Assembly: GCF_030814475.1 (NCBI RefSeq)
Contig: NZ_JAUSVF010000001.1
Span: 386,001-450,000 of the forward strand
Length of the DNA stretch: 64,000 nt
DNA from: Pararhizobium capsulatum DSM 1112
GTDB taxonomy: Bacteria > Pseudomonadota > Alphaproteobacteria > Rhizobiales > Rhizobiaceae
Direction of reading: 5' to 3'
The first letter of the stretch is position 1. Each line of letters opens with the position of its first letter. Below the pieces are notes generated by a model. That model was not told where the DNA came from. It was given only the letters and a program-made list of their open reading frames with translations, and ran no database searches. This document shows positions 57,530-64,000 of the stretch, piece by piece. The position numbers and the translations under genes are program-made.

Positions 57530-59698
57530 ATGAGCCGGATTGAGCGCAACGGGTTGAAAATCGATCAGGGTCTGGACGATTTCATCGTCAGCGAGGCTTT
57601 GGCAGGCTCTGGTATCGATCAGGACCGTTTCTTTGCGGCTTTCTCCTCGATCGTTCACGATCTGGCGCCGAAGAACCGTGCGCTGCTCGAAAAGCGCGAT
57701 GCCCTGCAGGCACAGATCGATGGCTGGTATCGTGACAATGGCGTGCCCTCGGATATGGATGCCTATCAGGCCTTCCTGAAGGACATCGGCTATATCGTGC
57801 CGGAAGGCCCGGATTTCACGATCTCGACCGATCATGTCGATCCGGAGATTGCCGTCATCGCCGGCCCGCAGCTCGTCGTTCCCGTCATGAACGCCCGCTA
57901 TGCGCTGAATGCGGCGAATGCTCGTTGGGGCTCCCTCTATGACGCGCTCTATGGCACCGATGCCATTTCGGATGCTGATGGCGCCGAAAAGGGCAAGGGC
58001 TACAATCCCGTCCGTGGTGAGAAGGTCATCGCCTGGGCGCGTGCCTTCCTGGATGACAGCGCGCCGCTGAGCGCGGGCAGCTGGAATGACGTCACCGGAT
58101 TGTCGATTGCGGAGGGAGCGCTTTCAATCGGCACCAAAGCCGGCCCGACGACACTTTCCGACCCGAAGCAGTTCGCCGGTTACAAGGGTGATGCCGCTTC
58201 GCCATCCCATGTCGTTCTGGTCAAGAACAAGCTGCATATCGATATCGTCATCGATGCCGGAACACCGATCGGCAAGAGCGATCCGGCTCATATCTCCGAC
58301 GTCATTCTCGAATCGGCGATCACTGCGATCATGGATTGCGAGGATTCGATTGCTGCCGTCGATGCCGAAGACAAGGTTGTCGTCTACCGCAACTGGCTCG
58401 GCCTGATGAAGGGCGATCTCACCGAAAAGGTCAGCAAGGGGGACCGGACATTTATCCGCAAGCTCAACCCCGATCTCGAATTTGACGGTGCCGATGGCAA
58501 GCCACTGGTGCTGAAGGGCCGGGCGCTGATGCTGGTGCGCAATGTCGGGCATCTCATGACCAATCCCGCGATCCTCGACCGCGAAGGCAACGAGGTGCCG
58601 GAAGGCATCATGGATGCAATGGTTACAGCCTTGATCGCTCTGCGCGACATCGGCCCCGATGGCCGTCTCATGAATTCGCGCGAAGGCTCGATGTATGTCG
58701 TCAAGCCGAAGATGCATGGCCCGGAAGAAGTAGCTTTCGCCTGCGAAATCTTCTCGCGGGTCGAAGAAGCGCTCGGCATGGCGCCGAACACGATGAAGAT
58801 GGGCATCATGGACGAGGAGCGTCGCACGACGGTCAACCTCAAGGAATGCATCCGCGTTGCCCGCGAGCGTGTTGTCTTCATCAACACCGGTTTTCTCGAT
58901 CGTACCGGCGATGAGATGCATACCTCGATGGAAGCCGGTCCGATGATCCGCAAGGGCGACATGAAGCAGGCGCCGTGGATTTCGGCTTACGAAAACTGGA
59001 ACGTCGATATCGGCCTCGAATGCGGCCTTTCCGGCCATGCGCAGATCGGCAAGGGCATGTGGGCGATGCCCGACCTTATGGCAGCCATGCTGGAGCAGAA
59101 GATCGCCCACCCCAAGGCCGGCGCCAACACCGCCTGGGTGCCGTCGCCGACGGCCGCGACCCTGCATGCCACGCATTATCACAAGGTCGATGTTGCCGAG
59201 GTCCAGAAGAGCCTGCAATCGCGCTCACGCGCCAAGCTCTCGGACATCCTCTCCATCCCCGTCGCGACACGTCCGAACTGGACGCCGGAGGAAATTCAGC
59301 GCGAGCTTGATAACAATGCGCAGGGCATCCTCGGCTATGTCGTGCGCTGGATCGACCAGGGCGTCGGCTGCTCCAAGGTGCCGGACATCAACAACATCGG
59401 CCTGATGGAAGACCGGGCGACGCTGCGCATTTCTGCGCAGCATATGGCCAACTGGCTGCATCACGGCGTCGTCACGGAAGCGCAGATCGTCGAGACGATG
59501 AAGCGCATGGCCGCCGTGGTCGATGGGCAGAATGCCGACGATTCCGCCTATACGCCGATGGCCGGAAACTTCGAGGGCTCGATCGCCTTCCAGGCGGCGC
59601 TGGAACTCGTCCTCAAGGGACGCGAGCAGCCGAATGGCTATACCGAGCCGGTCCTGCATCGCCGCCGGCTTGAACTAAAGGCAAGCCGCGCCGCTTAA
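57530..59698 (+). CDS. glcB: Malate synthase G
   Basis: Condenses glyoxylate with acetyl-CoA to malate in the glyoxylate and glycolate pathways. 722 residues, the usual G-isoform length. Visible are [12 protein letters not shown], the catalytic-core [68 protein letters not shown] (shown in parts) and [18 protein letters not shown] 57530 with AGGGAGAAGG upstream is preferred; the frame upstream overlaps the end of the hyuA gene. A very strong terminator follows. Confidence 0.96.
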   Translation: MSRIERNGLKIDQGLDDFIVSEALAGSGIDQDRFFAAFSSIVHDLAPKNRALLEKRDALQAQIDGWYRDNGVPSDMDAYQAFLKDIGYIVPEGPDFTISTDHVDPEIAVIAGPQLVVPVMNARYALNAANARWGSLYDALYGTDAISDADGAEKGKGYNPVRGEKVIAWARAFLDDSAPLSAGSWNDVTGLSIAEGALSIGTKAGPTTLSDPKQFAGYKGDAASPSHVVLVKNKLHIDIVIDAGTPIGKSDPAHISDVILESAITAIMDCEDSIAAVDAEDKVVVYRNWLGLMKGDLTEKVSKGDRTFIRKLNPDLEFDGADGKPLVLKGRALMLVRNVGHLMTNPAILDREGNEVPEGIMDAMVTALIALRDIGPDGRLMNSREGSMYVVKPKMHGPEEVAFACEIFSRVEEALGMAPNTMKMGIMDEERRTTVNLKECIRVARERVVFINTGFLDRTGDEMHTSMEAGPMIRKGDMKQAPWISAYENWNVDIGLECGLSGHAQIGKGMWAMPDLMAAMLEQKIAHPKAGANTAWVPSPTAATLHATHYHKVDVAEVQKSLQSRSRAKLSDILSIPVATRPNWTPEEIQRELDNNAQGILGYVVRWIDQGVGCSKVPDINNIGLMEDRATLRISAQHMANWLHHGVVTEAQIVETMKRMAAVVDGQNADDSAYTPMAGNFEGSIAFQAALELVLKGREQPNGYTEPVLHRRRLELKASRAA

Positions 59699-59721
59699 AG
59701 GCGCCATAGCACAGGACAAAC

Positions 59722-59755
59722 AAAAACCCCGAAGCTGGCCAGCTCCGGGGTTTTT
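59722..59755. terminator. Bidirectional terminator between glcB and the L,D-transpeptidase gene
   Basis: 10-bp arms (59722-59731 with 59746-59755) with A5 and T5 at the ends, enclosing a further self-complementary 12-mer, so the whole element folds as one long hairpin. Confidence 0.93.
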
Positions 59756-59777
59756 CATTTCAGAAAACGAAGACGAC

Positions 59778-60440
59778 TTACTGCTGCACGATGACGCGGG
59801 TATTTTTGCCGGGGCGAACGCGCGAATAGAGATCGATGATGTCCTGGTTGATCATGCGGATGCAGCCGGAGGACGCAGCCGTGCCGATCGAAGCCCATTC
59901 CGGCGAGCCATGGATGCGGAACAGGGTGTCCTTGTTATCATCGTTGAAGAGATACATGGCGCGCGCGCCGAGCGGGTTGCGCAGGCCGGGGCCCATGCCG
60001 TTTTCGACATATTGCGCGACATCCGGCTTGCGGACCGCCATTTCCTTTGGCGGATGCCAGGTCGGCCATTCCTGCTTCCAGGCGATATAGGCGCGGCCTT
60101 CCCATGCGAAGCCGGCCTTGCCGACGCCGATGCCGTAGCGAACAGCCTTGCCACCCGGCAGCACGTAATAGAGGAAGCGGCTGGGCGTATTGACGATGAT
60201 CGTGCCCGGACGCTCGTTGGTCGAATAATCGACGATCTGACGATGAAAGCGCTGATCGACTTTCGAGATCGGGATCGCCGGCAACGCATAGCCATGATCC
60301 TCTACGGCGCCGTAGCCGTCCGAGAAAATCTGGTTCGTTGCGATTTTTTCGCCAATGGGAGAGACGGGAGTTGTCGAGCAACCGGCAAGGGCAAGGATTG
60401 CCGCGAGGCTGCACAGCAGAAGGGCATTGCGGAGGCGCAT
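59778..60440 (-). CDS. L,D-transpeptidase lipoprotein (YkuD family)
   Basis: Periplasmic enzyme that forms 3-3 crosslinks in peptidoglycan or attaches proteins to it. 220 residues with a lipoprotein signal whose lipobox LALAGC puts the lipidated cysteine at 21. The YkuD domain (about 75-220) carries the catalytic HGSPEWASIG and SSGCIRM motif with its nucleophile Cys. Rhizobiaceae rely heavily on L,D-crosslinks for polar growth. Single gene, convergent with glcB. Confidence 0.94.
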   Translation of the reverse strand: MRLRNALLLCSLAAILALAGCSTTPVSPIGEKIATNQIFSDGYGAVEDHGYALPAIPISKVDQRFHRQIVDYSTNERPGTIIVNTPSRFLYYVLPGGKAVRYGIGVGKAGFAWEGRAYIAWKQEWPTWHPPKEMAVRKPDVAQYVENGMGPGLRNPLGARAMYLFNDDNKDTLFRIHGSPEWASIGTAASSGCIRMINQDIIDLYSRVRPGKNTRVIVQQ

Positions 60441-60622
60441 GGGGATCTCTTAAAAAGATATGAAGAATATCTGGGTCTTCTCGACCATCAGTGATTATGG
60501 TTTATTTTCGATTAACATCCGGCGTGCAAGTGAATGCGCTGCAGCATTCTTGGCGGCGCGTTCCAAAATCACCACGGCTTGCTTTTTTGCAACAAAACGC
60601 TCGCTGTGCCAGAGTTTAGGCC

Positions 60623-61150
60623 ATGGCGATTCTCTCTATCCACAACGATAATCCACTGATCGACGGCCGCCAGTCGCAAAGGGCGCTGATGGTGCGTCGC
60701 GGAATCCAGCGATTCCTTTATGATATGCGCCACGCCGTGCTGCCGGAGCTGACACTGGCAAGTGGTCGGCGGGCCGATCTGATCACGATTTCCCCCAAGG
60801 GCGAGATCTGGATCATCGAAATCAAGACCTCGATCGAGGACTTCAAGGTGGACCGCAAATGGCCGGATTATCGACTGCATTGCGACCGCCTGTTCTTTGC
60901 GACCCACAGCGGTGTGCCGCTGGAGATTTTTCCGGAAGAATGCGGCCTGTTCGTTTCTGACGGTTACGACGCGGAAATGATTCGCGAGGCGCCGGAGCAT
61001 CGTGTTTCCGCTGCGACGCGCAAGAGTGTGACGTCCAGTTTCGCCCGGGTTTCTGCCCAGCGATTGATGCTCGCCGAATGGACGACGGATCGCAGCGATG
61101 ATCCGGCGATGAAAGACATCATCTCCGGCGCCCGCGATACATTCAAATAG
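60623..61150 (+). CDS. mmcB: MmcB-type DNA repair nuclease-like protein
   Basis: 175 residues with a PD-(D/E)XK nuclease core: GRRADLITISPKGEIWIIEIKTS supplies the Asp and Glu-x-Lys, followed by KWPDYRLHCDRLFFAT. It fits the alphaproteobacterial MmcB family, named for mitomycin C sensitivity of the Caulobacter mutant. I looked for an alphaproteobacterial LexA box upstream (GTTC-N7-GTTC or GAAC-N7-GAAC) and found none. Convergent with actR, six bases apart. Confidence 0.87.
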   Translation: MAILSIHNDNPLIDGRQSQRALMVRRGIQRFLYDMRHAVLPELTLASGRRADLITISPKGEIWIIEIKTSIEDFKVDRKWPDYRLHCDRLFFATHSGVPLEIFPEECGLFVSDGYDAEMIREAPEHRVSAATRKSVTSSFARVSAQRLMLAEWTTDRSDDPAMKDIISGARDTFK

Positions 61151-61156
61151 GGAAGC

Positions 61157-61738
61157 CTATTTCGGCGCCCGCTTGGCAAGAATGCGCTGGAGCGTGCGAC
61201 GATGCATGTTGAGCCGCCGCGCGGTCTCGGACACGTTGCGCTCGCACATTTCATAAACGCGCTGGATATGCTCCCAGCGGACGCGATCGGCCGACATCGG
61301 ATTTTCCGGAAGCTCGGCCCGCTCACCGCTCTTCTGCACCAGGGCGGAAAAGATCTCATCCGCATCGGCGGGCTTCGCAAGATAATCGATCGCGCCGAGC
61401 TTCACCGCGTTGACTGCGGTTGCGATATTGCCATAGCCGGTGAGCATGATGATGCGGGTGTCGTCGCGTCGCGCCCGGATTGCTTCGATCACGTCGAGCC
61501 CGCTACCGTCGCCAAGTCTCAGATCGATGACGGCATGTTTCGGTGGCTTGGTCTTGGCGCGCGCAATGCCTTCGGCGACCGATTCGGCGATTTCGACAAC
61601 AAACCCGCGCGTCTCCATGGCTCTCGCCAGACGACGCAGAAAAGGACCATCGTCATCGACGATCAGCAGCGAAGGATCGGGTCCGATCGATGCGGTGTCG
61701 TTGCTGTCGATAACCGGTTCGGTGATCTTTTCCGTCAT
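61157..61738 (-). CDS. actR: ActR/RegA-type response regulator
   Basis: Partner of ActS in global redox and acid-tolerance control (RegA/PrrA in phototrophs). 193 residues: receiver with acidic DDD (28-30) and phospho-acceptor Asp72 (VIDLRLGDGSG), then a Fis-type helix-turn-helix at the C-terminus (NVSETARRLNMHRRTLQRIL), highly conserved in this family. It follows actS by 78 bp. Confidence 0.95.
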   Translation of the reverse strand: MTEKITEPVIDSNDTASIGPDPSLLIVDDDGPFLRRLARAMETRGFVVEIAESVAEGIARAKTKPPKHAVIDLRLGDGSGLDVIEAIRARRDDTRIIMLTGYGNIATAVNAVKLGAIDYLAKPADADEIFSALVQKSGERAELPENPMSADRVRWEHIQRVYEMCERNVSETARRLNMHRRTLQRILAKRAPK

Positions 61739-61816
61739 CTTCGCTGTTTCCTCGGCGAATTCTCGTTCTCTGTCATATAATGCGGCTTTATTCCCGCTTC
61801 AAAGCAAGCGGTAAAG

Positions 61817-63121
61817 TCAATTCGGCGTCTTTGTATCCATCAATCCACGCGGCCATTCGACACGCACCCGGGCGCCCGGCTTTTCCGATCCGCCATTCTC
61901 GAAGGAAAGCTTTGCGCCGGAACGCTCCAGAAGCGTCTTTGCAATAAAGAGGCCAAGACCCAGGCCGCCGGCACTATCCTGCCTCTGACGCTGCGTCACA
62001 TAGGGTTCGCCGATCCGGCTCAATATGTCCGGCGCGTAACCATCCCCGTCATCCTCGATAACGACACTGACGACGTCGGGCGTGTGGGCCACGGTAACGG
62101 TGACTTCCTTCTTGGCGTAGTCGACAGCATTCTCCAGGAGGTTGCCGAGACCATACAGAATGCCGGCATTGCGGTTCCCGACCGGTTCATGGGCACGGTC
62201 ACCAATTTCAACGAGGTTGATTTGAATGCCGAACTCGCGGTGCGGCGCCATGACCTCCTCGATCAATGACGACAGCGGCAGCCGTCGCATATGCGCTTCA
62301 TCCTCGGAAGAGAGGGTCGTCAGTCGCCGGAGAATATCGCGGCATCGTTCGCTCTGGCTGCGCAGGAGATGCACATCCTCGCCGAAGCGCGGATCATCCC
62401 CAAGCTCGCGCTCCATTTCCTTGGCAACTACCGTGATCGTGGCCAGGGGCGTGCCGAGCTCGTGGGCTGCTGCCGCAGCAAGTCCATCAAGCTGCGACAG
62501 ATGTTTCTCCCGTTGAAGCACGAGCTCCGTTGCCGCCAAGGCATCCGAAAGCTGGCTCGCTTCGAGGGAAACGCGATAGGTATAGAAGGCGGCAAAGGCG
62601 GTGGTCGAAACGATCGCGAACCAGAAGCCTGCCGTCAGCAGCGACGGAACCCTCAGGACGACGCCCGGATACCAGGGAAGCGGGAAGGGCGTGAAGGCAA
62701 GCGCCGTAATTCCGAGAACGGCCATGCAGGCGAGTGCGATGCTCTGTGCCTTGGGCTGCGAGGCCGAGGAGATGATGACCGGAACGCAGACCAATGGTGC
62801 GAAGGGATTTGAAAGACCCCCGGTCATGAAAAGCAGCGCGGTCAGCTGAGCAAGATCGAGGCCGAGCAGCGCAAAGGCGGCCAGTGGCTGCAGCCGGTGC
62901 GCTGCCGGATAGCGCACGGTGAGATAGGCGTTGACCCAGGCGAGAAAGGCAATCAGCCCGCAGCACGCGGTGAGCGGCAAGGGAAACCGAAGCCAGAAAG
63001 CAATAATGAGCACCGTGATCGTCTGTCCGCCGACGGCAAGCCAGCGCAGGCGGACGATCGTCTGGAGCCGCAAGGTGCGGATCGTCGTCACTTCGTAGGG
63101 GTGGTGGGCCGGCATTGCCAT
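61817..63121 (-). CDS. actS: ActS/RegB-type redox sensor histidine kinase
   Basis: Membrane kinase responding to quinone or redox state. 434 residues with about six N-terminal TM helices containing the ubiquinone-site motif GGLSNPFAPL, then the H-box AAAAHELGTPLATITVVAKE and HATPase motifs (NLLENAVDYA, DDGDGY, GGLGLGLFIA). ATG 63121 has AAGGA seven bases upstream. It starts 21 bp after the hrpB stop and precedes actR, so hrpB-actS-actR may be one unit. Confidence 0.95.
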   Translation of the reverse strand: MAMPAHHPYEVTTIRTLRLQTIVRLRWLAVGGQTITVLIIAFWLRFPLPLTACCGLIAFLAWVNAYLTVRYPAAHRLQPLAAFALLGLDLAQLTALLFMTGGLSNPFAPLVCVPVIISSASQPKAQSIALACMAVLGITALAFTPFPLPWYPGVVLRVPSLLTAGFWFAIVSTTAFAAFYTYRVSLEASQLSDALAATELVLQREKHLSQLDGLAAAAAHELGTPLATITVVAKEMERELGDDPRFGEDVHLLRSQSERCRDILRRLTTLSSEDEAHMRRLPLSSLIEEVMAPHREFGIQINLVEIGDRAHEPVGNRNAGILYGLGNLLENAVDYAKKEVTVTVAHTPDVVSVVIEDDGDGYAPDILSRIGEPYVTQRQRQDSAGGLGLGLFIAKTLLERSGAKLSFENGGSEKPGARVRVEWPRGLMDTKTPN

Positions 63122-63142
63122 GAAGGGATCCTTACGCTTGTC

Positions 63143-64000
63143 TCAGATGCCGCGCGGTTTCGCGCGGGTTGTCGGGGTGGCATTGGCCGGATCCTCCGGC
63201 CACGGATGCTTGGGATAACGCCCGCGCATGTCCGAACGCACGTCCTTCCAGGAGCCGGACCAGAAACCCGGCAGATCACGCGTCGTCTGTATTGGCTTAT
63301 GCCCCGGCGATATCAGCTCGAGAACCAGCGGCAAACGTCCCCCTCCGATGGCGGGATGATTTTTCAAGCCGAACAGCTCCTGAACCCGAATGGAAAGAAG
63401 CGGTTCGTCTCCATCGTAGTGGATCGGATGGCGCTGACCAGTCGGCGCTTCGAAATGGGTAGGCGCCAGTTTTGGCAGATCGCGAACAACGTCATGCGGA
63501 ACAAGCGAAAGCAACCCTTCCGATAGTGAGCCGGACTTAATATCGTCGATCCCGCGGGTTTCCTCGTGGAATGGGACAAACCACAGATCCAGCGTGTTAA
63601 GCAGCCCATCATCCGACATATCCGGCCAGGGCTCGCCAATCGTGCGGTTGAGAAAACCGATCCGGTCCCGCAATTGTGCGGCTTCTTTGGAAAAGGGCAG
63701 CGCCGCAAGACCAAGCTGGCGGATGCCTTCTGCAAGCGCCCTTGCGTTGCGAAGGTCTTTCGGGCGGGCAATCGGAGCCTCTTCAAGAAGTATGGCTCCC
63801 AACCGCGTGACGCGGCGCGCGCGCACCTGGCGGCTTTGCCGGTCGAAGAAGGTCTGGTCCTCGCGGATAATGGCGTCCGGCATATGGGCCTCGACGTCCG
63901 CCCGGCTGATCTCGGCCGCGGCCAGAATACGCTGGCCGCCGGCGCGACCCGTCAGATCGGCGATAACCAGCATGCTCGCTCCTGCCAGCCGCTCCGTCTC
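63143..64000 (-). CDS. hrpB: ATP-dependent helicase HrpB, C-terminal part (5' end outside window)
   Basis: DEAH/DExH-type helicase of unclear role, often found beside actSR in rhizobia. The frame stays open to the right edge, so 285 codons plus the stop are visible. They cover the HrpB-specific C-terminal domain: RLAGASMLVIADLTG, RLGAILLEEAP, LNTLDLWFVPF, HFEAPTGQRHPIHYDG, VQELFGLKNHPAIGGGRLPL and the near-terminal WPEDP. The helicase motifs themselves lie outside. Confidence 0.92.
   Translation of the reverse strand, partial: ETERLAGASMLVIADLTGRAGGQRILAAAEISRADVEAHMPDAIIREDQTFFDRQSRQVRARRVTRLGAILLEEAPIARPKDLRNARALAEGIRQLGLAALPFSKEAAQLRDRIGFLNRTIGEPWPDMSDDGLLNTLDLWFVPFHEETRGIDDIKSGSLSEGLLSLVPHDVVRDLPKLAPTHFEAPTGQRHPIHYDGDEPLLSIRVQELFGLKNHPAIGGGRLPLVLELISPGHKPIQTTRDLPGFWSGSWKDVRSDMRGRYPKHPWPEDPANATPTTRAKPRGI

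Noticed and set aside
60441..60622. LexA box upstream of mmcB
   Set aside because: Only one isolated GTTC was found, with no second half at the required seven-base spacing.

Overview
The window is a gene-dense, GC-rich stretch of a Rhizobiaceae (Rhizobium / Neorhizobium / Agrobacterium-type) main chromosome. The evidence is the set of neighbourhoods: chvI-chvG-hprK-EIIA-HPr next to ahcY and pckA, trpFBA-accD-folC, addAB with trxA, hisB-DUF2628-hisHAFE-coaA, hslVU, and hrpB-actS-actR. Several genes carry alphaproteobacterial signatures: a DivL pseudo-kinase with tyrosine in the H-box, a short HprK, and an AccD without its zinc ribbon. No tRNA, rRNA, CRISPR array, insertion sequence or prophage was seen. 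Both ends cut genes (gyrB at the left, hrpB at the right).

Layout. 1-3 kb: end of gyrB and a nitroreductase. 3.4-15 kb: an accessory sugar/sugar-acid block holding an aldehyde dehydrogenase (gabD), an HpcH/HpaI aldolase, a GntR regulator with two winged helices, a UxaA-type dehydratase, an aldo/keto reductase, a FucU mutarotase, a complete ribose-type ABC importer and a zinc alcohol dehydrogenase. 15-23 kb: phaZ (PHB mobilisation), a DUF2852 protein, a YgjP-type metallopeptidase, then trpF-trpB-trpA-accD-folC. 23-35 kb, minus strand: divL, a tsaE-amgK fusion, murU, addB, addA and trxA, mostly overlapping or closely spaced. A rhizobial-type intergenic repeat with a perfect 20-bp inverted repeat interrupts this run. 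35-41 kb, minus strand: ahcY behind a strong palindrome, and the chvI-chvG-hprK-EIIA-ptsH unit. 41-45 kb: pckA, arfB, a Kbp-like BON/LysM protein, an exported unknown and alkB. 45-50 kb, minus strand: the his operon ending in coaA. 50-60 kb: hslVU, a DUF1402 protein, a cytochrome P450, an exported unknown, a stand-alone HyuA, glcB and a lipoprotein L,D-transpeptidase. 60-64 kb: mmcB, actR, actS and the 3' part of hrpB.

How the genes fit together. The 5-15 kb block reads as uptake, mutarotation and oxidative breakdown of an L-fucose / L-galactose-like sugar: importer, FucU, aldose dehydrogenase, UxaA dehydratase, class II keto-acid aldolase. GntR would be the local switch. The chv/pts block couples envelope sensing to a regulatory, non-transporting PTS, next to gluconeogenic pckA. 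DivL, MurU/AmgK, the L,D-transpeptidase and DUF1402 relate to cell cycle and cell wall; AddAB, AlkB and MmcB to DNA repair; ActSR to redox control. The best leads are the sugar block with its tandem-winged-helix regulator, the ahcY palindrome, the TsaE-AmgK fusion and the GANTC sites upstream of divL.
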